Source: Hippopus hippopus (lineage: Eukaryota; Mollusca; Bivalvia; Cardiida; Cardiidae). Taken from it: a stretch of DNA of 64,000 bases. A model generated the notes under the pieces. That model had not been told where the DNA came from, searched no databases, and was given only the letters and a program-made list of their open reading frames with translations. A program made the translations under genes and the position numbers. Positions 1 through 12,000 of this stretch are shown here, in pieces (position 1 is the first letter of the stretch; each line of letters begins with the position of its first letter). The stretch is taken from positions 28,481,627-28,545,626 of the forward strand of contig OX328097.1 of the NCBI GenBank assembly GCA_946811185.2, given 5' to 3'.

Positions 1-267
1 CAGGAGAAAATACTTTAAAAAAATATTGCTTACCAGAATTTTGTCTTTGTCCCATAATACTTTCAATTGCCTATTTCCTTCAGGATTATCAACACAGAGT
101 GTTTGGTATTTACACTTTTAAGTGTTAAAATAAACCCTAATCAAAATTTTCTCAAGATCCAGTTGTCGGATGCCATGACCAGACATGGATATGTTGTATA
201 CTGGTCTATCCCACAGATTGATGTAAATTGTGTTTGTAAAAGGTGATACTTATACTGTCTTGCTATA

Positions 268-345
268 GAGCTAGCTTTTGTAGCAATGTGGTAGACTGTT
301 CGACTTGGGACCTGAAGATTCTGGGTTCAATCCCAGCCTTGGGGG
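268..345 (+). repeat. tRNA-like SINE head
   Basis: The segment has a box A-like stretch (TAGCAATGTGG, 281-291) and a perfect box B (GGTTCAATCCC, 324-334) at the spacing expected of an internal Pol III promoter. It does not close into a clean cloverleaf acceptor stem, so I read it as the head of a SINE and not as a working tRNA gene. The 3' body could not be delimited. Confidence 0.55.
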
Positions 346-2351
346 GCTATTTAGCAGAACTGTTACAGATACATATAATCAGTATTTGGAATACCTTATG
401 GTTTGTCCAAACATAGCCTATATTTGACCCTTGAATTTTGTGTCATACAAAGTTAAATTGGGAGAATTTTTGACGATTTTTCTTTTTCTAGCCCTTTAAC
501 ACACAACGATCCTGTGTTTTATGAGTCCTGTGTAAAAGGGCTCATGAAAACATTGTTGGAAAACAAGACATCAGTATTTCTTTTCTTTTTTTCTTCTAGA
601 ATTTTTTCTAACCTTTACAAATGCAAACCACATAGTCTGAGCCATATTTATTGAATTGTTTGTTAATGCTCTTAATATGGAGTTATTTAGTTTTTATGTC
701 ACAAATCAAAATTTTTTGTAAAAGGAAAATAAATACTACCAGAAAAATATTCCATTTTAATAAAGTGTACGGTTAAATGCAGTAAAATGATGCAATTTTG
801 GGCGTTTGATAATTGTACTTTAACAATAGGTCACTCTGTTCATTTTTATTACACCAGATATAACGTCTTGATACTTATTTGAATATAAATCCTTGTCAAC
901 CGTGCACGTTGTTGACATGAAATCTAATAATACCCATAGAGGATATGTAGCTCATTGAGGAAATACCAATTAAGATATTTTTTTCTAAATCTTATCTTAG
1001 TTCTTTAGCAACAATTTTCCAGCTATAATTCAGTGATAAGTCATTTTTGAGTTTGGTGAGAGTATGAAAATCTGAATAGTTGGTTTTAATTTGGGACAGG
1101 CAAAAATTTTGTCCTCTTGTCAAGACTTCAACAAGAAGGTGCAAAAATTTCATATTGCACACATGTGTAAGTAGCAATGTATTGCACTCTTTAATCAAAT
1201 TTGTTAATGTTTGCTAAAACTGATTGACAACTTTAGACCTTAACACTTTGTTTTTACAGAATTATCATGATCATTTGTCCTTGAGGCAAAAACTGTCTTA
1301 TTTTGTACATTTTTTTAAAAATCTTACTCATCAATAACTGAAGTGTTTTATATATTTGTCAAATAATTTTTACTTATATAAATCCATCTTGGTTTATTTC
1401 AACATGTTTGTACTTTCTAGTATGTTTACATGTAGCTACACTACACCATTCTGCTACAAAAAATGTTAAATCTTTGAATGAATTTGAAAGCTTTAGAAGG
1501 ATCTTTAGATTTCTGAAGAAATAAACAAGTGTAAATTAGACAGACCTTTTATATAGAACCATAATTATCTCTAAAACTTCTTCTGTTTATGCTGATGTTA
1601 GTCTTGAAAAATATTTTTTCAAGATCGTACAATGTTATCGGTTTGATCTAAACCACATACTGTCATGTGTGCATGTTTGCACACTAACCATCATACTTCA
1701 AGTTTTACCTAGTACACCACAACTTCACTTTTTTAAACACTGTATACTTGGATCAAATTACTACTCTAATACAGTAGTAAAATAGCAGTTGCTGTACAGC
1801 ACACTTGGTAGAACAACTTCGACTTCCATTGTCCTTGCTCAATCTATTTATTGTTCACATTTTGTAGATCTACATGTATTACATGTGATAAAAGATTTTA
1901 ATTTTCTTACATCAAATCATAGCTTGAAACTGTTCAACAAATCCGCTTTTCAGGACTTTCAGTCCTTTGATTTTGTTTTGGACTGCAATGCTGAGACAGA
2001 TTATCTCACCTGTTACAATAGACAATTAGTTGCACTATCTACCTTCTGTGACTCACTCTTTCACCATTCTTCTTGCAACATGAGAAAAAACATGAGAAAA
2101 CAGATTTATTGGATTGGTATACTCACCCGACAGGGTTTTGATGTTGATACTGTAGCAAATGAAATAGAGTAACTGGGATAATTTGGTATAATATTAATGA
2201 AGCTGGTTTCAGGACCTGCAAGAAAATTAACTTCAGTATAAAGGTTAAGTTGCTCTACCGTACTAGTCTGCCTTTATCTTTCTCCATCTTAGAAAATCTT
2301 CGTTGAATTTCTAACATACAGTCGGAATATCATGTTCTAGTGACTTACTAT

Positions 2352-2459
2352 GTCCGTGTATTTGATACGGCCAGCGAGAGAAAATTTGACTGAGCTTGAG
2401 ACCGAAGGTCGAGCGAGATGTCAAAATTTTTGTACGCAGTGAGAAGTGAATACACGGGC
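2352..2459. repeat. Foldback hairpin repeat, about 108 bp
   Basis: The outer arms GTCCGTGTATT (2352-2362) and AATACACGGGC (2449-2459) are inverted. Inside them AAATTTGAC and GTCAAAATTT are also inverted, and the centre (TGAGACCGAAGGTCGA) is itself near-palindromic. The whole unit can fold into one long imperfect hairpin, which suggests a small non-autonomous foldback or MITE copy. No target duplication was identified. Confidence 0.5.
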
Positions 2460-2911
2460 CTGGAAAGTTACAACAACATAATATTCCTTTTATCATAATT
2501 TATATACCTACAACTTTCAATGACACAGATTTGCAATTGTTGAACTTTTATTCGAAAACGGTAAATAAAATGAAACAAACAAAGGATTAGACGGTAGTAA
2601 CTTCGTTTTAAGAATGGCGGATGAGTGTAATAGCGTAACATTTTGACAAATCAAATAGCACATCAATGCATGCGCATTCCCTGCGTGAGATATGTCATCA
2701 TACCATATTTGGAACTGTATTTGAAACCCTGTAGATACGGATTTATTTCTGTAGTGTCTGTTATCTTATCCGCATGGAATGCATGCACATGTATTTGAGC
2801 CGGAAAATTTTCTGGTATATAATGAATATAGTTATGTCACCGCTCGCCTAACTTTGTGAGTTTCACTTTTTTTTTATTTACTTACAACCAAACATGTGTC
2901 TTCTTTGGTAG

Positions 2912-3013
2912 TCTTCATCTCTAAAGTAACTTCTTCAATCATCCATGCAAGATTGCAAGTTGCAAGTTTGAGATCTTCCAAATTCAAAGCACTGCTGATA
3001 ATGTTTTCAAAAG
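2912..3013 (+). CDS. aGPCR exon: GAIN domain, part 1
   Basis: Acceptor AG at 2910-2911 and donor GT at 3014. The exon enters with two bases completing a codon and leaves with one. It encodes a GAIN-like helix and strand (VASLRSSKFKALLIMFSKG). This is the most 5' exon I can support, and support rests mainly on phase agreement with the next exon. Confidence 0.72.
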
Positions 3014-6000
3014 GTACCAACGAAAAAAATGCTCTGCATATATGCGTCGAAGCATTCCCACACGAATACCTTATGGATGTTATTAAAAATGATCATGCTG
3101 CAAATAAGATTTTAAATCTAATTCTGATAGGTCAGAAAAAAGAAATGTGTAACGGTTTCCTGTAGGCTGATTTTGGTTGAAATAGGTTCTTATGGAATTC
3201 CCTGTGCTACAGGAATCTTACAGATTAGAGGTGAAAAATGAAATTGACAAAAACACATACACACCAATCTTTTTGCCTTTCAAGGTGATGATGAGTACTC
3301 GACATTTAGCTCAACTATCTACAGAAATATATCTGGTATGATGCTATCTAGAGTGACAGGAAACAGGTAAAGAAAACAATTATTATTTCCAAGTTATTGC
3401 TCATTAGACCATCTTCGGAAAAACTTGATTTTTTTCCCCATTTTTAGCCTAGCCCAGTTAACTGTTGTTGCCAAACAAGGTTTGAGTTTGCATACCATAC
3501 CACATTTACTACAACTTTTGATGAAAGTCCTTAATTTTTTTTTACCAAAATGTTTTTTTTTTTTCTTTAAAAAGTTAATGGATAGCGAAACGTGACGTGA
3601 ATAGTGTTAGTTAACTTAAAATGACTATGAATAGACACACAGTTACCGTTGTTTGCTGAATGAGCACTATATTACTGAAAAACGTAAGCAATACTTTTTG
3701 AATTCATTCTTTTTTCTAAACCTGAAATTGTTCTTTCCCAGTGTTCACCGATTTATATTAGTGTATCTTTGCCTTCATTTTGCCCTCTCCTTTCGTCTTA
3801 CTCTTTTACTGTAGAGGTAATGCGCAAAAAAGTCTTTCCCTAGTCTTTGTGGATGAATTTCAAATCATCACGATCATGATACAAGTATTGTTGTAGTAGA
3901 AATCCTGATATTACATTCATATCCAATATCAGACCCACGATAGTCAGAGCAGAAATATTTCTGGAAATTTCATGAAGAAAAGAGGCTTTTTTCCTGAGGT
4001 AATGTAAAAAAGGTTCTTTTTACACTCGAATATATGAAGTTACAAATACTTTGAGCTATAACGGTGACTTTGTCCTCAGCGTCGAAGCTACAGGTGTTAT
4101 TTTGGCCAGTCTAACGAAGTTTCAAAAGTGGATATGGTTTAATAGGACGATATGCAGTGTTTAAAACCCCTACTTGCTGTTGTTTGGATTTCTGAGTTAT
4201 ATTCTTTAATATCGTAAAACCTTAACCATTACTGATACTAATGGTAGCTAATCACATGAAATCAATTAAACAGTTGGGAATGGACCAAAGAGGACAAGTG
4301 TCCATGGTCATGAAAACCATGATACTTTTGATTTTCATATTAGGCTCATCTATTTTTAGAACACTTCAAACTATACCGGTCAGTCACTTGAAAGTTAATA
4401 AGTATTACTGGTTGCTAAAAGTCGAGTGGGCTGTTATATTGTGTTGTATATTATATATTGTATTTTCAGATGAAAATAAAACACTGTTCAATTTTGTTAT
4501 CTTCATTGAATATTTTTCAGGACATCAGAGACAGATGTGGACAAGCAAGTCAACTCTCCTGTAATATCTTTGACATTATTTCCACAATCGCGAGCCTTAC
4601 AATCACCAGCAATCGTAACATTAGAAGTTTTTGATGTTAGTTGCTTGCCATGTTTCCTTCTCCTCGTTCTGAACTTCAGTTTTGCTTACACATGTACAGT
4701 GGTTGCTTGCTAAGAGTTTGTCTTATCAACTGATATGCAAATTTCATAGAAGTTCAAATCATAACTTGAAAATCAGGATATTGACATTATGTGTAATGTT
4801 TTTTATTTGTTTCGATGATTGTTTTTTTTAAACTTGTTCGTCTCAAAATTCATGAACTGAATGTCTATTTCATTTTGTTATGAAAAAAATTAATTAAGAC
4901 TTAGCTTATAGAAAGTTGATTTATTTGATTACCATGAACGCTTGAGAAAGATTGATTTATTTGAATACTTTTATACATCGTTTGACAACGTATCGTACTT
5001 TATTTCGTTGTAGAATCACAACAAAATCATTGTCAAGCCTATATATTTGATAGAAATTTAAACGTTCTAAATCAATCCACTGAAACGTTCCGTTGAATCC
5101 CTGGTGTCTGATACAAAGTTGCTCTTACTCTGTAAGGGAATATCTATCTGGGTTTTTGGTTTCCATGAAGAAAAACAATCTGCGAAATAAGTTGTGTCAT
5201 TGCTTGCTCATTATAGAAAATTATGTGTAAACTTTGTGTATACTTTGCAACCATAATTTATTGCTTAACTGTTTTTAATTTCGGTCTAAAATCTTCATTT
5301 CAGAAACAGCTTGAAAAGCCTGTTTGTTCGTACTGGAAATTTGAAGAAATGTAAGTATTTTCCAGAATAATAGTGTTGCACTAGGTATCAGATTTTTATT
5401 AGTTCTATTATTTAAGTGTTATCGTCACGAAGTCCATAACAAACGAAACTGAGGATCATAAGAGGAAAACGTAAATCGTCGAGCTCAAGCAATTTTTCTT
5501 GATTAATAGAAAATATTTGTACAGAAGTCTTTAGAAATCATTTTATTTAAAAATACACTCCTATGCCAGTCTAGGTCAAGGCAGTTGGGCAACAGATGGA
5601 TGCAACTTAGAAAGCTATGACCGATACAGTGGAATTGTTGTATGCAAATGTGACCATCTCACAAACTTTGCGGTTCTTATGAGTCCAACCTCAAAGGTAT
5701 GATACTGTGCCTTTATGTGAAACCTCATTTTCATACCTGCTTACCTATTTGTAATGGACTGCTACTATTTTTATTAACATATTCTTTAAACTAATGTAGC
5801 GAATTGCTCATGTTAAGTTTCTTTAATGTACGTGTACTTCAAGACAGTAAACTATCTTAGATTAAATCCTTGTCATTTTTTCAATCTATTTATTCAATGG
5901 TGTATTCATGAATTTGAATATTCCTGCTTTAAAGTACTGCCGAGATAAAGGATTCAAAATCATTAATATAGAATTAACATTCAACATTGTATTACCAAAT

Positions 6001-9000
6001 TTGACATTTTCATAATATCTCAGACTTACAAATTCTGCTCCTGTTGCTGGTAACCGTACTACATTCTGATGGATTTAGTTTTCCATATTTATTTAATCTA
6101 ACATGTTTATATGTTTACAGATAAACCCGAGTGACCAGATAGCTCTGAGTATTATTTCTGTGGTAGGGTGTGTGATTTCATGTATTTGTCTCGTTATCAC
6201 TGTGGCGTTACACACTGTCTTTTACAGGTATGTATCTTAACCCGACCAATTTGTATTTGAATTTTGCAAAACAAGAAAATCAAAGATTAAAAACAGTCAT
6301 CAGAGATAATAGTTTGTAAGTTATACACAGTTATTTTTTATGGTGTCAAAATTTCCCATTCTGAAATTTGAACATAAGTTTGTTTTAGTTTTCTTTTTCA
6401 TTTTCCAAACATAGTTCCCTGCCCTTTGAGCCAATAGAAGGACTAATTGATAATGCATTTTGTACATTCAGCTTGTAAAGCAAAAAGTGTATGATTTTTT
6501 AAAGCAATGTGCTAAAAATGTATGTGAACAATATAAATCAATTAAGTTAGTATATTAAGAATTGTGACATAATTTTATCTTCTAACTTTTATCAAATGAA
6601 CAATGAGTTTCTTGAGAAATCATTTTAGACAGCCTGGAAAGAATACTCATCCTTGTCAAGGGTATAGCTCAAAGAATATTTATTGGTAAGAATGTTGTAA
6701 ATGTTCAGTTCTAACAATCTTTATCAAATATTTGTATCTAATATCATCAAAAAGTAAATAATACAACATGGAAAAACAAAAACAGGTGGCGTCAAAACCA
6801 CGAATCTTGCAAATGCTGGAATCCATCGAAAAGTAATTTGTTTTGTTCAATAATTTGTGACAATATTTTCCAAACGTACAGCTTAAAAAAAAAGTTTTTA
6901 AAAAATCCTATATATTTTCAAGCTCTAATATTGTATGTAAAAAGTGTTATGAAGTTATTTGATAATTTCTATCAGAGTTGTGAAGTCGGAGAGGACAACA
7001 ATCCTCATGAATCTTTGTGTGACACTTTTCTTGGCCTATATTGTATTCCTGGTTGGGGTTAACAGAACAGAAAATCAGGTAACATCCTATTTTTGTCTGA
7101 TTTTGAGTTGCTTTAGTTACGATCACATATGCAACAAAATAATAGTTGCTCAATACATACAGAAGAGAATTTTTGAACACTTCAAATTAATTTTTCTTTA
7201 CGAATATGAGAGCCATGTAGGAGAAATCTTTTCACATTTGTTCTCTTATCAATTAACCTTATAGAGAAACAATAATATGGAGAGTACTTTTGCAAGACAT
7301 ACTTTTGAGACAGTTGCTAACAGCATATCAAAGCTACATGCCCATAAGCTTTCTGTATTATGATTGCATGTGTCTGAAATCAATTTCATCACTTTACATA
7401 CATATTTTTTAATCTTTTGTGAATTATTTGAATGATTTTGTTCGAGACTTAAAGCATCTTCGAGTATAGCAATACAGAGTTATCTGCTTTTAAAATTATA
7501 CTCTCAAACATTGGATCTGAAAAGCTGTCTTCCATATCAAGGCACATTGCTAGGCACATTGCTGAAATAAGAGTTATCTGCTTTTGAAATTAGACCCTCA
7601 AACATTAGATCTGAAAAGCTGTCTTCCGTATCAAGGCACACTGCTGGAATGTTCCTTGGCCGTCTCATACAGTTATGACTTCTTTATGTAAGCTACTAGT
7701 GTTTTTCTTGTTGTAGACTGTCTGTACCGTGATATCAGCACTGCTACACTTCTTGTACCTGACAGTATTCTTTTTGATGTTAGCAGAAGGAGTTGATTTA
7801 GGCTACAGAGCTTTCTCAAAGACAACAAAATATCCAGTAGGAAGATACTTTACTATTGGAGCATATGGTACACAGAAATTTACTTGGCATGCATGTCGTT
7901 TACATGGTGTGACAGCATTATTGAATTGTTTCCTTATGATCTGTATTTAAACAAACCTACATCAAGATTATATCAATGAGCAAAGCAATTTCAATATTTG
8001 CTACCACTCTTGTCATATCTTTTCAATACAATTAAGTTTATCTTTCTCGCTTCACTCGTTTATGAATATTGCTTTCAATTTAATTACTAGTAATAACGAA
8101 ATGATAAGCAAAATATGCAGTAATCAATTTAGTTGTAGGTTGAACGTTTTTGTTTTCCTAATTCTATATAGATAACTTGAGCAATATTTTTCTTTACTGA
8201 TGTGAAAACCCTTAATTGGGACTGAAACTTGGAAAATCAAGTTGACTTAGCACATTTAAAGATGAAAATGGCTTCTTTCTTCAGACTTTTTTCAATCGAT
8301 TTATAGTAAAAATAAATCATACTCATAATCTTACAATGTTTGGGAAGGAAAAGGGACACAAATTAATTTCCTTTTATCTTATCTTTCTTTTCAGTTGGAG
8401 CAATAATTGTTGTGTGTATTTCTGCTGGGGCTACTCAGTTAAAGGGTTATGGCAATAAACAGTCGTGAGTAATTCCATACTAAAAACGCAGTTTTACAGA
8501 CAATGTCGTTTTAATTTCTATAGACATATTTTAGCCTGCTCGCAGTTCAGTATATTCAGATATACTGTCTTATGAAAGCAGAAGACTGTGCGAGTTGTCA
8601 TTGGCTATTACTGTCTTTATCTATTCTCAAGAACACACCTAAAGTCAAGACTGCCTGGACATTTTAATTGGCACAGATAGCAGTCGGTAGTTTACACTGC
8701 AGATGATTATTATTGACTGATTATCGTAGTTGTAAAAAGATGTGTTAGGTCTTGACTAAGCACTCTCTAACAAAACATGAGTGGGTTCTATATTTGATAT
8801 TTTCATTCTCGCATTCGTTTCTAAAGAAATAACTAAGCTTTAATATTACAATTGAAAATATACCCCAATGTATTATTATTTTTTTTTTTTAATTATTATT
8901 TGGCAAAAGCTGTTTCCAATGCTGGACCATGTTTGGTTATACTTATACGTATATTGAGTCACACTTAAGAAAAAGTTTCTTCCATTTGAGCAGTAGTTTA

Positions 9001-12000
9001 TGGTGGAATTTTCTATTTTTACAGTTGCTGGCTTAGCGTGGAATCGGGGTTGATTTGGGCATTCATAGTTCCGGCCTTATTGGTTATATTGGTGAATACT
9101 TTGATCTGTACATATATTTACCCCGTTCATTTTCTAAAGGAAATGTTAATGATATTTCAGGAAGATAGGTGTACTTCGACAAAAGCTTAGAATGGCAATA
9201 ATCTTATCTGATTATATCCATTTTAGTGTACCTGTAATCGATGATTTACTAACCTGTCTTGAAGTGTTCTGTTTGTTTCAGAGTCTAGTTGCGTAAGTAG
9301 ATGTAAAATAACCTTCCTGAATGGGATATGCAGCCTCCTTATGAATCCATATAAAAAAATCAGTGTTTGAAAATGCGTATAACTACTCTGTCTATGTTTT
9401 ATATTATGATAAGCAATTATACGGAAACTAACAGTCCATTAAAAAAAAGGAAAAAAGAAAATTGATTTACGACAAAAGACTGCTTTTGCATGTCCTGTTT
9501 TTGTGCCGGTGCATTTTTTGTTTAAATACATTTTTTAATGTGAATGATTTTCCTCTTCTTTGGTTGCAAAAATTTGATGCTATTTGTAATTATCTTTGTT
9601 TATCATAAAATTAATGCAATTTAAATACATTCAGTCATATTTTATATTATGAACAAGTATTAGCAGATATAATGGTTTTGGCATTAGGTTACAGTTTTCT
9701 TTTTATGTGTAATATATATGTCTATCTGTTACTTGTTTGTAACATGTGTTTGTTATCTTTAATTGTGGGAAAAATAAAGAATCAATTCATGATAATGTGA
9801 CAAACTCTTGTTTTCTATATTATAAAATGAGTCAATTCTCTCTCCTTTATATCGTGTTGCTTTCAGACATTTATATAGCTTACAGTCAATCATATCGAAA
9901 ACTATGTGGATTTTTATTACATTTTGTTTGCATTATTTCCACTTTGTTTTATATCAACAGATACTGTATGTTATTCTATTAATCTCTAAAATCAATTGAA
10001 TACATGTGCTTCTATTGAATTTAGTTTAGTGCAAGGATGAATTTACTTTTTCTCCGTCTATCTTACAGATTAATTTTGCATTAGCAGTATGTGTCCTTAG
10101 ACAAATGTTTGGGCTGTCAGCAATTCAGCAGAAATCTTCAATTGAGAAGGCAAAGTATGTTATACTTAATTTTTCTTAGCCTTCTACGCATTTTGATTTT
10201 TTCGATTCCAGGAAAATGACGTTTACATAATATTAGCTGGAAAACATAACCTGCATGGTTATAATCGATACCAGAATCTATCAATTATGGATCATCTTTG
10301 CACGTTTATAGTAATAGATTCATTCATTTGCTTTCCATTATCTCAGTACAGCACATTTTTAGGTTTCATTCTACATTTTTTAAAGATTTATCCTGATAAG
10401 CACAGATTTCTGCTGTAAGCATCGAGAGTCAAGAGAGAAAATTCCCTTATCACAAACTGTCATAAACTTACATTTATGTTTGCATTCGTTTCAATAACGT
10501 CATTCAAATTTTTTCGGTAGTTACTATTAGATTTCCCATACTTTTGACTGATATAGATAGCGTACAGATTTACATACCTTGGCATTATATTCCGTTTTTT
10601 TTTTCCTTTTCTACACAGGGCTGGTATAAGAGGTATTCTTGTAATGCTTCCAGTGATGGGTTTTTCCTGGCTATTTGGAGTGTTTTCGGTCAGCCAGAGC
10701 TCAGTGATATTTCAATACCTGTTTGCATTATTCAATAGCTTACAGGTTGGTAATGTGCACTAAATTTGGCACATAAGTGAAAGTCAAAATCTTGAAAAGT
10801 TGTAACTTTCAAAATTAAAAAGACAGAACCTTTGACGGTAGAGCAACCATGTTATCCATGTATTCTTCTTCAATTCTTTAATGTGGCATAGCATTATATA
10901 CGCATTGTTCTTTGTATCAATATTATCAAATACATGTAAAGTCAAATTCAGCAGGAAATTTAGTAATACTTATGAACTTGACAAATTGACAGTATTGAGG
11001 GGTACAGTTCAAGACTTGTCAAATTCATTTACTTGCTAAGTATGCTGAGTATGTCTTACGTTTCATCAGTTCTTTTTAAGTTTATCTGTGGTCGGCCAGA
11101 TGGATAATATGAGCATTCATTATTTTCATGAATACGATACGAAATTTTAAGCATACTGAGAAAAATTGATTAGGTTTTCGTAATGGATTACATGACTTAC
11201 ATGTATACTCTATGTCTAATTTCAGGGAGCTCTGCTGTTTGTATTCCACTGTGCACTTAATAAGAAGGTATTCTAACGCTGTGAACCATAGGACTGTTTT
11301 GCAAATCGGAACCATCTGCCATTGTCTGCTCAAAACAATTAATGAGCTGTCAAAACACGTAACATTATGAAACAGGCCGATAAATGTTTTTCTGATGACT
11401 AACGTGATGTTTGTAACTTGTGTGTAACTTGAAAAATAACCGATGTTTCTTGTACTAATTACGACTATTGCAGGTCCTGTTGTGACATTAATTGCGATCA
11501 GCTGTCAGTGTGCTTTTCCAACACATTTTGATACTTATTTTTAAGCTTGGCCATTGATGTTGGGGAAATTGACCTTGCAGCGAAACAATGATTGTGAAAT
11601 TATTTCATTCTATGAAAAAGCGTGATTTGACTTTTTTTGCATCATAACTGAAAACCGTTCAAAATCTCCACTGAAGGTTGCTAGCACTAATTTCAAAGAA
11701 CTCGCCAATTGAAAGAAAGAGTGATGCAGAAGCGATTATAATTCTTTTACTTCCAAAAAAGCTTGTTTAGCATGACAACACCGATACATCAAAGAGAATT
11801 ATCCTGATATCATTAAATTTATGCAGATATTCTATTGTAACACAGATTTTGTACAGTAGTCGGTCTTTTTATTATTTATTTACATAGCTTAATTAGATTG
11901 AGGACGGCAGCTTCTGATTTGCTATAATGTACTTTGGTTCACAGTTGTTTAAGAAGGCTAGAAGGCCCTATAGCGGTCTGTAGTAAACAATTCTTAGGCA

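Larger units (their letters stand above)
1..2911. other. No recognisable gene; repeats only
   Basis: I see no exon here that I can support. The stretch holds a tRNA-like SINE head at 268-345 and a hairpin-forming repeat at 2352-2459, both listed separately. The upstream exons of the adhesion receptor (outer ectodomain and signal peptide) should lie here or before the window, but no segment matched both the required splice phase and a recognisable domain. Confidence 0.5.

Noticed and set aside
1789..2172. 127-codon open frame considered as an upstream receptor exon
   Set aside because: No domain resemblance, and the best splice donor near its end leaves phase 2, which does not join the phase needed at 2912.
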